Source of the DNA: Tamarix chinensis
Taxonomy: Eukaryota > Streptophyta > Magnoliopsida > Caryophyllales > Tamaricaceae
Reading direction: 5' to 3'
DNA length: 64,000 bases
Assembly: GCA_030549775.1 (NCBI GenBank)
Contig: CM060175.1
Span: 1,612,564-1,676,563 of the forward strand
Positions 1 through 12,297 of this stretch are shown here, one piece after another. Numbering within the stretch: position 1 is the stretch's first letter; every line of letters begins with the position of its first letter. The notes under the pieces were generated by a model, which worked only from the letters and a program-made list of their open reading frames with translations, made no database searches and was not told where the DNA came from. Both the position numbers and the translations under genes were made by a program.

Positions 1-59
1 GATCTTTAATGTATGATTAATATTTTTGTAAGCCTTAGGGGTATTTTAGTAATATATCT

Positions 60-1030
60 TGTACAAGAATATGGCTTAATGTGTATGGGTATTAACAAGT
101 ATTATATTAAATATAATAGTTGGGGAGTTGGATAATAAGGATGGGGTATTAATGCTAGTAATTCACATGGTGATGATAATTTAATATAAGTGGAGTAATA
201 AGGGGTAAAATGGTAATTTATAAGTGAAAAGGGTAAATTGGTAACTTTGGAAGAAAAGGGGGTAAAATGGTAATTTTGGAGGCAAGGGTAAAATGGTAAA
301 TTTGTAAGTAAAAGGATGAATTGGTAATTTTGGTCGTAGGGGATAAAATGGTAATTTTGGAAGTAAAAAGGCAAAGTGCTAAATTGTAAGAAAAAAGGGG
401 TAAATTGGTAATTATGTAATTAAGGGGTAATGTGGTAATTTTAGAAGTGAAGGGGTAAAATGGTAATTTTGTAATTAAAGGGTAAAAGGGTAATTTTGGA
501 ATTAAAGGATAAAAGGATAATGTTATAATTCAAGGGTAAAATAGTAATTTCATAAATAAAGGTCAAAATGGTAATTTTTTAATTAAAGGGCAAAAAGGTA
601 ATTTTATAATAAAAGGGGCAAAATAGTAATTTTATAAGTGAACGAGTGTTAGGGTAATTTTTGAAAGTTAAGGGAAAAAATGGTAAATTTGAAAGTAAAG
701 GGGTAAAATGGTAATTTTATAAACAAAAGGGGTAAAGTGGAGATTGGAAAGGAGTAACTTGGTCATTATAATAATTGAGAAGGGTAAAATGATAATTTAA
801 TAAAAGAGAAAAGTAAAATGATAATTTAATAATGGAGAAGGGTAAAATGGTAAATATGATAAATGTGAAGGGCAATTTGGTAATTTAACCAACTAAAGGG
901 GTAATTTGGTAATTAAGATAATGAACAGGGGTAATTTGACCAACTAAAGGGCAATTGTTAATTATAATAAAGGAAAGGGAAATTGGTAATCTAACCAACC
1001 AAATGGGAAAATATATTGAATATAACGATT
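60..1030 (+). repeat. Degenerate minisatellite, GGGTAAAATGGTAATTTT core
   Basis: About thirty diverged copies of a unit near 25-40 bases follow each other, built on AAGGGGTAAAATGGTAATTTT with changing links such as GGAAGTAAA or ATAATAAA. The homologous place in B and C holds ATT microsatellites instead, so the expansion is private to this copy. Short reading frames here are a by-product of the repeat. Confidence 0.85.
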
Positions 1031-2084
1031 ATGAAGGGTGTTTTGTGGCCTAATAAATGTGAAAGATAACTTGATAACCCAAACCAAGTAAGGGTGTAGC
1101 TAAGGCCGAATGTGTGCTATGTATCCTACATGCCTTGGATGTCCTATATAATTATATGTCGTGTTTTATATGCTATTATCTTAATTGTTTCATGTGTGGC
1201 ACGACTTGCAAAAGAGGTATGTTCATGTGCCCTCTTTTGGCATGTGCTAATATGGATATGCTGTAAGTTATGATGTGATGTGATGTGGCCCTTTAGGATA
1301 TGCATGCTAGGATAATTAATGTGGTGATGTGGGATGGAGGCATGAAAAAGAGAAATGGGAGAGAAAGATAACCAAGGGGAAGTAAGTTGGCTAATGTAGG
1401 TAAGGATGACCTAAATAATCTATGATCCACGAGTGGATAAGAAAAAGGGGACTTAAGTAAAATAAAAGAGTGGGAGAATCGAGGGTTTACATAGGATGGT
1501 TAGAGTCCGCATGGGAGCAAACTTTACATATGGAAAGTTGCCTCGGGACATGAGGAAGGTAATAGAAGTTTCATTTGGGTGTCTGGGGGATTCGGGCCAA
1601 AAATAGTACGTGGGATAGTATAAGGGTGCGTAGGAGACCATGCTAGGGTTGGGAGGAAACCCTAATGTGAGAAGGTGGAAAAAGAAAAAGAAAAAAATAA
1701 AAATAACAATAATGAATGGGGTAGAAAGTGAGGGTTGGATCTAAGGGTCGTGACATGTAGGGTGTTGAAATAGTTTGGGATGTGTAAGGCAAAGAAGGAT
1801 GGGACATATAGGCCCAGATTAGGGTTTTTGGATAAAACCCTAGAGTAAGGCGGTGAGTGGGCTTGATCCATGCACTTAAGATTTGGGCTCCTGGTGTGAG
1901 AAAGTGGATTAAGGGAAGGATGTCGGGGAGAGTTAGGAGGTGCAGAAGTCTCAAGATATGGGACAGACCCTCCTGGAAGGATAAGTACGGATATAGTTAG
2001 CCATGCATGTTAAGGGTGAAATATTTTTGAAGAAGATACGACAAGACACTAACCACTTAAAGAAGAAGATGTTGAACCGAACCC

Positions 2085-2376
2085 ACACCAGTCCGCCGGC
2101 GAATAATAGTGGCCAGGAGTATTTTGCCCTACATGACCGTTCCACTGGTTATAATAGTGGGGGATTCCTTGCTCAACAAACCAAACATAAAAACAATAAG
2201 ACATGGGGAAGACACTAATTACTTACAGTGGAACACCTTGTGAGTTGGGGCCAGACCGGTCCACCAACGAATAATAGTGGCAAAGAACATTTTTCCCTGC
2301 ATGACCAGTCCACCGGTGAATAATAGTGACCAAGAGCATTTTTCCCTGCATGATCGATCCATCGGCTATAATAGTG
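2085..2376 (+). repeat. Module array of giant LTR (copy L)
   Basis: Five modules combine a CCGGTCCACCGG-like inverted repeat with (G/T)AATAATAGTGG, at about 2089, 2139, 2254, 2305 and 2354. They fall into two groups separated by a stretch with GGGGGATTCC and AGTGGAACACCTTGTGAG. The same two-group layout occurs in B. Confidence 0.8.
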
Positions 2377-2972
2377 GGGTTCCCGCACTCACATGGACAT
2401 TTACTATCTGAGATGATTGATTAATGACGGACTAATGGCCTTAAGGCCCTAAAAGTATCGATTGTTCATTATGGCCTATTAACATTTGGTTGACTTGTTA
2501 AGTATGCAAATGCACGAAAGTAAATATTACTTATGAACCATTAATATCTAATTGAATTGTCGAATATGTGAATGTACGGATCTAAATATTATGTTTACAC
2601 CTGTCGTTATGTATGGATATAGTATTATATCATATGTTACATTGCGTGCCTACTGTTAAGTGTGTTTTTAAAGGGCTACTCAATACCGTAGTACTGAAGG
2701 GTTCCATTCGTGGGCCCCCTACCTATTCAATGGGCAGTGTCCCTTGCAGGTCATTTTTAGGCGCTATTCAAGTGGACCCTCGGAAAAGAGTGTAAGGAAC
2801 TATCCGAAAAGTCCTAGGGTTGTATTCCTTCTCTTTTTAAACTTTAGTTTTGATGTGGCCTTCGTTTTCTTGTAAATGGTGGATTATATCCTTATAAAAT
2901 GTTTACTTGTGCTACTCTGATTTAAATATGCTTAATTTTCTCGTAAATTGTATTTTACTCTTTTAGCCTAAG

Positions 2973-3018
2973 CACTTGGTACTAGAACGGTATGAGTGAA
3001 CTGGTATGGTACTAAGTG
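2973..3018 (+). other. Stem-loop near LTR 3' end (copy L)
   Basis: Arm CACTTGGTAC (2973-2982) pairs with GTACTAAGTG (3009-3018), ten pairs with one G-U. It lies about 100 bases before the LTR end and is followed by the conserved TGTGGCGGTAAT block. Confidence 0.7.
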
Positions 3019-3118
3019 TGGCGGTAATATTCCCAAGATTCATGGTTTTGTTATTTCGCTTCCGCTAATTATTTTAATAAAACAAAATTTTTCAGTAGTA
3101 AATTTTGGGGGTGTTACA

Positions 3119-4169
3119 TATAGTCATTCTTGTTTGGAAGTGTAGCATAGGGAATTAAATCATTTTTTTTACTCTGTGCTCCTCTAGGGAGGTAATTCAC
3201 TAGGTAGGTTGTTTAGTAAAACTTCCCTAAACTTGTTCCACAAAGGATCGACCCAAGTGTTAAGGTTGGTGCCTCAATTATTTTTTTAGTAATAACAACA
3301 AATACATGACCTTCCTTTTGGCAATGGCCTTATCCAACCCTCTACCATTTAAGAGCAAATTCTTCTTAAATTTGTTGGCCTTCCTAACAAGTGATGGATG
3401 ATTGCTAAGGGGGGTAAGTATAATGGTTTTGTTGGTAAAATTAAGATAATAAGTATTATTCCTACCATCATGTTTGACACTCATATCGTATTGCCAAGGC
3501 CTACCTAATAACAAGTGGCATGCATCCATAGGAAAAATGTCACAAACAAAATCATCGCAATATGTTTTTCCTATAAAGAATGGAACCTCTATCACATTAC
3601 CATCTTTAATCCATTAAAGATTGTAGGGTTGTGCATATGTGGTAGTGGGTAGGTTGAGCTTCTCTACTAGGATGAGGGCTACCACATTCAAAAAACTTCC
3701 CCCATCCATAATAAGGGAGCACACCTTAACAAGAATTGTGCACTTGATATGAAAAATACTCTCCCTTTGTGATTCTACTATATCCTACTTAGCATGTAAC
3801 ACCCTATTTAGCATTAGCATTTCCTCTACATTCGACAATGCTACTTCATGATCTTCCTCCTCTTAGGTTGAATCAATGTCTTCCTCATCTCCTTCTAACT
3901 TTGACTCTTTCAAGTTTTTTCTTCCAACACCTTAACATTTGAAACAACATATTTTTATTCCACTATTAGACTCTCTTCCTTATTATCTCCTTTTACCCTT
4001 GACACCAAATGCCTTAGGAGTAGGGGTGGCCTTGAAGGAAAAAGGGAATATTTGGTCAAGCTTATCTTACATTTTTAGGTATAATAGGATTGCCACTTCT
4101 CCTTCTTGTGCCTCTCCACCTTTTTGGCTAGATGAAATACCTCATCCAAAGTATAACACCAATACATCT
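3119..4169 (-). pseudogene. O gag C-terminus, protease and RT start (broken)
   Basis: Read on the minus strand, this starts in gag just after the H insertion, where residues like YTLDEVFHLA mark the end of the retrotransposon gag domain. It passes through a degraded zinc-knuckle and acidic linker zone and reaches the retropepsin C-terminal half at 3595-3278, with PMDACHLLLGRPWQYD and a following HDGRNNTY. The active-site DSG is not preserved clearly upstream. Between 3260 and 3119 short shifted stretches resemble the linker to RT (LPSELPP, then IPYATLPNK). Coding is interrupted by stops and at least two frame changes. The lower end is cut by L and the upper end by H. The lineage looks CRM/Reina-like from the LLGRPWQ context, which is an inference. 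Confidence 0.75.
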
Positions 4170-5631
4170 TGTTGACCTCATAGGTCAATCACCCTTTATT
4201 TTGATAATAACAAACTCAGTTATGAATTTGAATCATCTTATTAAGTGTGCATGTGTATCATAGCAAAAAGTGAAGTATTCAACACTTAACTAAGTCAAGG
4301 AGTGCTAAGGAGATCAAGTTTACAAATCATATCCCAATCACATGCCAAAGATTAACAAGGAGTAAAAAAAAGACTAGCTTCAAATAATTCAAGTTCATAT
4401 GTTTAATACACAAACCATGAAGGGATAAGCAAGTGTGCTCAGGATACTAAGACTCAAGCTTCAAAGAGTATGTTACAGTCTTAGGTTTTATGTACATATA
4501 ATTTATATATTTAGCACATAGAGTTTTCAATTATTTACATAAACATATTTAAAAATAATTTTGAAAGATCTTTAAGTGATTTCATGCATCAAAAATATTT
4601 TTTTAAGTAATTATGCAATATGTTGTCTTAAATTGATTTTATTTTAAGTAGTTTTTCATATAATCTAACTTGTAAAATTCACCATATATTAAATAGACAT
4701 TATTTTTAAGTGAATAATATTTCTTTTCAAAGATTATGATATCTACTTTACATAAAAAAATGACAAATAATTTTGAGTGCTATAGCTTAGGTTATGGTCT
4801 TTTTTTATAAAGGTTTACTGTGTTGAAAACTATTCTACCAATTGACTAGTTTGTCAAAAGTAGTCAAGTTGTTCTGGTATTTCTAAGATTTTCTATCCAT
4901 TGTAATTCACCGTTGGAGAAATATTTACACCCAATATCTAGTGTCAATTTTTCCCATCTTTTGGCACTATAAATAAGAGTTGTTATACTTTAATAAACAT
5001 CAATCAAGATAGCACTCCTCTTCTAAAATCATCATTTTCACATCTTATAAAAGAATCAAAGAGGGTTTTGATTTTACACTTTTAAATCCAAATCAAACTT
5101 CCCTATTTCTCAATTTGTTCTTCATATTTAGCTAGAGTACTCATACACTTATAATTATTATTTCTCTAGCTAGATAAAAATCTTCACTGGTAATTATTCA
5201 CTTTCATATGCTATCTAATGAAGATTTTCACTGTATTCATTCAAAATCATCATCTTAAACATAAGTAAAGAGTGGTGCTTTGTCTAGTATTCCTAATAGA
5301 GGTTATTAAGATTGTAGTCTCATAAATGTAGAGAGGATAACTAGGTAAAGCGTAAATCATATCCTAGGGGCTCATTGAGATTATAGCCTCATAAACTAAG
5401 AGAGGAGTGATCATCATCAAACACCCACTATAAATACAGAAAGATTCAATTCCAAATTGAAAAACCTTTTGGAAGTGGATGTAGAGAAACTTTGTATAGT
5501 TTCTTGAACCACTACAGATCGTGTCTTTATTATTTTTCATCCTTATACTTGTTTCTCTCTAAATTTTTATTTTGTATTATTATTACAAAATACTCTATTT
5601 ACCCCCTCTAGATTATCTAAATGAGCTTTCA
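4170..5631 (+). mobile_element. H: solo LTR, 1462 bp, TSD CATCT
   Basis: It begins TGTTGACCTCAT at 4170 and ends GAGCTTTCA at 5631, flanked by CATCT at 4165-4169 and 5632-5636. The O gag frame is interrupted at exactly these points and resumes. A TATA box at 4968-4975 gives plus orientation. There is no PBS, coding region or second LTR. The opening motif with TTTTGATAATAACAAA and the closing ACCCCCTCTAGA are like those of some plant Ty1/copia LTRs, so copia origin is likely but not shown. Confidence 0.85.
4968..4975 (+). promoter_or_regulatory. TATA box in LTR H
   Basis: TATAAATA in the context GGCACTATAAATAAGAG, about 800 bases into the LTR, is a normal place for an LTR promoter. Confidence 0.55.
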
Positions 5632-5908
5632 CATCTCAACCTTTATTGGTGCCCAGTTTCTTTGGTATCTTATGAACCAAGACATGGTATGATTTTCCAC
5701 TTCCTATGGGAAAAGTCTCATCATTAACATTTCAAATCCTTTGATGTAGTCCTCTACACTTAGAAGAGCCTTTTTTTAGGGTAGACATCTTAAAATAGAT
5801 GGATTGAGTGTATGAGGGTGGTAAAAACATGTACTCTCATCAACCTCTTCATTTTGTACCAACACTTCACCTTGGACATGTGATTCATTATTCATTGGTG
5901 AGTTAGAT
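5632..5908 (-). pseudogene. O gag, middle fragment between H and T
   Basis: The minus strand encodes a stretch resembling the conserved gag segment around VEDYIKGFEMLMM, preceded after a stop by a weaker match to the WEKMK helix region. It ends at the target copy of H and begins at the end of the T LTR. The gag N-terminal part lies 42.6 kb away at 48548-49162, which shows that T inserted here. At least two in-frame stops are present. Confidence 0.7.
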
Positions 5909-8900
5909 TGTAACACCCAAAATTTTACTACTAAAAAATTTATTTTATTAAAATCGTAATATCAAAATAGTTAGGCATTACTATTATAATTGATAAAATT
6001 ATGGTTTACCATACCATATTTACAACAATTACAAGGCAAATTAGAGCGTATAAACATAATAATATAGAAAACTAGAGAACCTTCATCAACTTAAATACGA
6101 GTTAGTAGATTAGCTATGAGTACAATATCAAAATACATAAAAGGGATCTCTCAAGACTAAGAGTCCAAAAAGATATCTAGGCCAAAACAGTAACCGGATA
6201 GCATGACTCTATTCCCAACCCCAATACACAAGATCACTCCACCACACATAAGGTATAATACACAAAAAAATCATTCAAGGGGTCCTCATCAACTTGCACA
6301 AAGTATCTGAGCCCTCTATTTGTAGAAATGAGAAAACCCCATGAAATGGATGATTAGTATGATGTGTATTAAGTAAGGTAACAATATAATTGAAGTAAGT
6401 TTATATGTAAAACATGAGTTCGCATTAGAGAATAAGCATACATGTGTGTTAATATAAAATGATACAAGGTAAATACTAATTCCAAATCTTACTATTATAT
6501 ATAAACATAATCCATTATCTTACTTACATTGAGTTTAGGGACCCCACTATTCTATATGTAGTGTAATGGGCTGAAGCACCTCTCTAAAAAAATACACATG
6601 AGCCACCATTATCTTCCAGTGGAACAGACCCAACATATACCAAATCAATACACTCTTGACCACTATTCTTAAATCTATGGAACAATATTAAATACCTTAT
6701 AGAAAAAAATACACTTGAGCCACTATTATTGTTTTATTGGAATGAACACAACAACTTAGTGTTGACTCAAGTAATCATTCACTTTAAGTGATTAGTGTAT
6801 TTTTATTAATTCTTATCTCATAATTATATTCTCCTTTAACATTGAGTTTAAGGTCCCACTATTCTTAATCTTCTTGAATGTATTTATGCACCTCTCAGAG
6901 AAAAGAAAACTTAAACAACAATTATCAATAATCGAATGGACATACAAAACATATCAACCCAATTCACATGATTTTTCACTTTAAGTTATTAATTTCTTCT
7001 CCATTAATGCTTATCTCATCATCATATTCCCATTTCACATTGGTTTTAGTGACCAACTATTTTGAATTCTATGGAATAAACAGATACACTTCTTAAAGAA
7101 AAATATGCCTAAGCTACTATTATCGTTTAGTGGAATGGACAAATAAAATACCTCAACTCGACTCACGTGATATTTCACTTTAACTTGTTAATATATAATT
7201 AATAATTGATTTTATAGTCACAATACATAACTAAAACACATTAAGCACAACCACATAGTTATTAAGGTCGTCATTAAGAAATAAATCCATTATTCCCTAA
7301 GAAACCCTACTTTTACATTATAAGCATAACCCCTTACATACTCATTTATTCAACAATTTATTCACATATTTCATAAATATTATAGTTATCAACATATCCA
7401 AAAATCAATATCTAACTCAATAATCTTACACATGTATTCACAATTCTAACAAAACCCAAATTTTACAAGTTAGATAAAAATTTTCTCATAAGACTCATAT
7501 AATAAAAAAAAATAGTATAAATTCCTAAAATTCCAATATTAACCAAATATCTGAAAATCAAGGTCTAACTACAATGTCTTATGTATACAATAATAACTTC
7601 ACCTATATGATTACTATTCCCAAGTGAATCCATTCTATCATTTTATTTGAACTTAGGCCATTTATAATTACTCCTAAAATTCAACATAATATTTTTAGAA
7701 TATTTTAAACCATTTAATATAGTAAAATACTAAAATTCCCATATTAACCAAAGTTCCATTAAGGATAGTCAAAACCCTTGTTTCATCAGAACCTTATACA
7801 TCTAATATCATTATTTTCCTATCATTAATTTATTGCAATCCCTATACATCTCAAATATACTTATTACCCACTTTCCATAATTATTCAAACCCACATTACC
7901 ATCCTATATATCATGCGAATTCACTTGTGGCTTATAACATAAAGAATATTGCAATGATATCATATAAGTGCATGCTTCCTCACTCTTAATTACTTTCCAT
8001 CATATCGTACCACATTACCACATCATAATATTAAAAGCATGGAATTAATCAAAATAATAATAATAACATGATACACAAATAATACATACAATTTAGCATA
8101 AAACCCTAATTACACCTTATACCTGTACAAAAAAGGACCCCGATCTCTTAGTACAAATAACACATCCTAGCTACCTCCTTCAAGACCTCTATAAAATTAC
8201 CTAAGAAACAAGTATAAAATAAAATTATAAATTAGGGACATAACATAAGAAGGTTAAGGTAAAGTAGAGTGAAATGTAGGAACAAAAACCAAAACTTAAG
8301 CCTTGAAGTTACTATAACGTTTGTGTAAAAAAGAGGGGGAATGATAATAAATGTTGAAGAAATGGGGGGGGGGGGAGAAAAGACACTATTGTCCTTGAAA
8401 TAGGCAGGGGAATGCCAAGGAGATATGTTGCTAAAGGGGGAGGAATAGAAGTGGAGGTTGAAGTGAGGGGAAGGTTGTAGTGGTAGATGCCAAAGCAAAG
8501 GAGGAGGTTTGTTTGGTGATGGTTGAAGGTTAAGTTAACAACGATGATGGTGGTCATTGCTAAGGGGAAAGGAATGGCAAGGAGAGATGGCACAAGGGAA
8601 GGAGTAATGGTGGAGTGTGGCATTTTTGTGTTATTATGGCATTTGTGGCAATGGAGAGAAGAAGGAAGGGAGGAAAAGGAGGGGGCTTCTCAAATGTTAC
8701 TACTCTTAGATAGGAGTGGAGGTTATTAGGTTGTTAATGATGAGACTGGGAGGTGGATGTGTGTTTTTACACACACACATGTTACATACATGGTGAATAA
8801 TGGTAGAGCAAGAAGTAAGGAAAGTAAGGCACACAATCAGGTAAGTTTTTGGTTGAACACATTAATGCCAAATGTAGGAGCTGATGGTGTGGTGATGAGG

Positions 8901-9327
8901 GTAGGGTAGATAGGTTATGGAAGCATGGTAGAAGATATTTGGTAAAGAGGGGTAGTGTTTCACTTAGGAAGAAGTAGGAGAAGAAAGGGGGAAAGGGGGA
9001 AAGGAAACCCAAAAGGAGGAAATAAAAGGGAAATTAAAAGGGGAAGGAGAAAAAGGAAAAAGAAGGAAAAAATAAATTTGGGGTTAGAATTAGAATTAGG
9101 TTAAATTAATATAGATGAGAGAATTAGAATAAAATTAATTATCAACCATATGGGGTTAGATTTAGTTTGAAAAGTATTAATGATACAAAATAAATATTAG
9201 GATTAGATCAATATTTAGGATTAAAGGACTTGGATAGGGTAGAATTATCAATTTCATGATATTAGAATTAGGTTAATATTTTAATTAATTTGGATTAAGA
9301 TTAGATAAATTTTAAGGTATCGTATCA
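5909..9327 (-). repeat. 3' LTR of T (G1), 3.4 kb
   Basis: In plus orientation it begins TGTAACACCCAAAATTTTAC and ends AAGGTATCGTATCA next to the PPT. It contains three to four diverged internal repeats of about 150-180 bases between 6530 and 7190, each with a CCACTATTAT-like core and a GTGGAACAGAC-like end. A poly-G run sits near 8366 and a short (AC)7 near 8768. Short frames around 8232-9012 are purine or pyrimidine-rich by-products. Confidence 0.75.
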
Positions 9328-9338
9328 CTACCCCCTTA
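9328..9338 (-). other. Polypurine tract of T
   Basis: On the minus strand TAAGGGGGTAG directly precedes the LTR start TGATACG. It follows the pol tail ending with GTACGAAGTCTCTTG, the usual layout of chromoviruses. Confidence 0.65.
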
Positions 9339-12297
9339 CAAGAGACTTCGTACCCAATGTCATTAGGTCAAGGTTGGGGAAGAAGAAAAAATGATGTAAG
9401 GGAAGGTGATCTTGGTGGTTAAATAAATTGGAGTTGACACAACACTAACAAGTACTTCTCCTTTAAAAGAGAGAGAATCCTAGAACCTTAAAAACTTGTG
9501 CTAAAAATATCCATATATGACTCACATGTGTACATCTATGTCTCCTATGCCGCCTATAATCTATGGTAACTCCATATAATCTTCACAAGTGGTGCTGAGC
9601 TTATTTAGGTCTAACATATCTTGGTGTCGAGAATCTGTAAAGGCCTCTCCTATAGTTTTAAGAATTGTCGAGCTTGATCTCATTGGGGTTGATCAAGTGG
9701 GATGGATTTACACTATATTTCATGAATTATAAGATGTGGAAGACATTATGAACTCGGCATAACTCTAGTGGAAGTTATAGGTTGTATGCAACCTTGTCGA
9801 CCTTATTAAGAATCTCACAAGGACCAATATATCTTGGGCTCAGTATTTGCTTCCTACCAAATCTCTACACCCCCTTAGTGGGTGAGACTCGTAATAAGAC
9901 TTTGTCCCCCAACTCAAATTTATCACTACGATGCCTCTAATTTACATAGATGTTTTTTCAAATCTATATTTCTCTCATCCTATCCTACATCAACCAAACC
10001 TATTGAGTTTTCTCCTCAATTATTTTTGGTCTAACTATAACAGTTTAGCTAATGTCACTTCAACATAAAGGTGCCTAGCACTTATGTCCGTCCAATGCCT
10101 TAAAGGGTGTCATCAAATACCATCGTGATATCTTTTGTTATACGAGAGCTCAACCAAATGTATACAATACTCCCAACTACCTTAGAAGTCAAAAATACAA
10201 GTGTGTATCATGTTCTAGAGTGTTTGAATTGTTTTATTAGTTTGCCTATTTCTAGTTATGTGGATGGAGGTTCTCATCCTCAACATTGTGCCTATAGCCT
10301 CCGATAACTTCCCCTAAAAGTGAGAAAAGAATCTTGAATCCTGATAGGAGACTATTTTGATAGGTGTACCATGCTTACTCACCACCAACCTCATATAACC
10401 GTCAACCAATTGATCTATACTCCAAGTCGATTTCATTACTACAAATAATGCTTACTTAATCAACATGTTGATGACAACCTAGAATATATTGCACTCGTTG
10501 CAAGTTCTCAGTTTCCCACTCATAAAATATACGGATATGAAGTCCCACTTCCACCTTAGAATATATAAAGGTTAGACCAACCCTCAAGGCCTTTGGTGCT
10601 CGATCTTAAGCTTCTGACAAGTTGAACACCTTATCACCAACTCTGCTACCTCTTACTTCATATGAGGACACCAATAGATCCTCTTGATGTCCTTGTATAA
10701 CTTATTCCCTCTTGGGTGGACAGAATATGAAGTATAGTGAATCTCATTTAAAAATATTGGGCTCCTAATCAACACAAATTTGAGGTACACACCAATGACC
10801 TTTATAGAGAATGCTACCATCCTCATAAATTTGAAAGCTCTTAGCTAGACCATCCTATATCTTCTACTAACTCCTTTTGAGCTTAACATCTCCATGATTT
10901 CTCACTTGAATCTCATCAAATAAAGTCAATGTAATCATTAAAGAATTCATTGGAACTTCCAAATCACTTTGCCAAATTAACGCTATCCTCATCTCACTAA
11001 TCTCCTCAAGCAACTGATAAGCTACCAGCCAAGAACTCAAAGACTGTGATGTCTTCCTACTCGAGAAATCTCGAATTACATTATCTTTAATCTCGTGATA
11101 GGTCAAATTGATATCATAATCTTTCACCAACTCTATCCATCTTTTTTGCCTCATATTCAAATCCTCTTGAGTGAATATATACCTAAGGCTCTTATAGCCA
11201 ATGAAGAATCTATACTATGCCCCATATAGATAGTGCCTCAAAATCTTCAACATGAAGATGATTGTAGCCAAATCCAAATCATGTGTTAGACATTTATTCT
11301 TATGCTAATTCAACTAACAAGAATCATAAGCCACTAAATTACCATGGTGCATCAATACACAAACCAGTCTATGCTTTAACGCATCACTATAGATTTTGAA
11401 CCCATCTAATCCCAATAGTATAGTAAAAACTAATGTTGAAGTCAGACACCACTTCAAATCCTAAAATACCCCCTCATAGGCATCATCCCACTAAATTTTT
11501 ATAGTTTTCATCAAAAGGTTTGTCAAAGGACAAGATAACTTCAAGAATTCCTTAACAAAACGCCTGTAACACCTAAGTAAACTTAAAAAACTATGAACCT
11601 TAGGAACTTTCGTAGGTGTCTTGTACTTGTTAACTACTAAAACCTTTTCCAAATCCATAAGAACTCCTCCTGCTAACACCACATGACCTAGAAATTCATT
11701 CTTCTAAAGCTAAAACTTACACTTAGAGAGTTTGTCATACAACGTGTTCTCTTTAAGGAGTGACAATATAGTGCGAAGGTGCCGCTTAATCTCCTCTCAA
11801 ATCCAAGTGTATATCAAAATATTTTCAATAAATACTACCAAAAAATGATCGGAGAAAAAATAAAACATCGTTGTTATTAAGCCCATAAATATTGCAGACA
11901 CATTGATGAGCCCAAATGATATCACTGTGAATCATAATGCCTATACCATGTCCTAAAGGGTTTCTTCATGATGTCTATCTTGATGATGTGAAACTAATGA
12001 TAACCCAACCTCTATTCGATCTTCGAAAAAATTAGAGCACCTCAAAACTGATCAAATATATTATTTATCTTAGGAAGTGGATATTGTTAATTAGTCTAGA
12101 CTTTGATAATCGATACACAAATAAAGGCCACCATCCTTCTTCTTCACGAAGAGAATTGGTGCTCCCCATGGACACATTCTCAAGAGGATGTACACTTGAG
12201 CCATTAAATTCTCTAGTTGTCACTTCAACTCCTACAACTCCACTGAAGTCATTTGGTAGGGTGCCTTCGACACTAGCTTGACCCCCAATACTAGCTC
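9339..12297 (-). pseudogene. T pol remnant: RT, RNase H, integrase, tail
   Basis: Reading down from 12297, the order is the RT entry ([15 protein letters not shown] near 12150), the RT active site region at 11832-11821 where the expected aspartate pair reads FIEN, the RT end (FLSLLRCYRRFVKEF, 11682-11491), RNase H end (KRWIELVKDYDINL near 11140), the integrase zinc finger with CSTCQ near 10620, then EHQRP, a degraded integrase core, and the C-terminal part with VDKVAYNL and CRVHNVFH near 9770-9830. The residues after this fit a decayed chromodomain tail. Stops and shifts are frequent. Loss of the RT aspartates means no activity. The order and tail are typical for Tekay/Del. Confidence 0.8.

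Larger units (their letters stand above)
1..3118 (+). mobile_element. L: 3' part of a giant LTR (B/C/D family)
   Basis: The last about 2 kb matches the 3' part of the complete giant LTR at 41227-45685 in order: a block with a GCTAAGGCC-like motif near 1100, the ATAATAGTGG module array, the stem-loop, and the terminus GGGGGTGTTACA ending at 3118. The start lies outside the window. The first kilobase is a private minisatellite. The element interrupts the RT coding region of O just after residues resembling LPSELPP. It has no coding capacity. Whether it is a solo LTR or the end of a longer element cannot be decided here. Confidence 0.75.

Noticed and set aside
60..1030. Telomere-like or centromere satellite array (GGGTAAA)
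   Set aside because: Units are unequal and diverged, far from TTTAGGG, and sit inside an LTR.
1643..1954. Minus-strand frame of 103 codons in LTR L
   Set aside because: Not conserved in the matching parts of B or C, and without recognisable features.
2085..2376. Evenly spaced short repeats resembling a CRISPR array
   Set aside because: Repeats vary, spacers are unequal and shared between LTR copies, and the context is a plant retrotransposon LTR.
10107..10307. Plus-strand frame of 66 codons
   Set aside because: Shadow of the minus-strand T integrase remnant.
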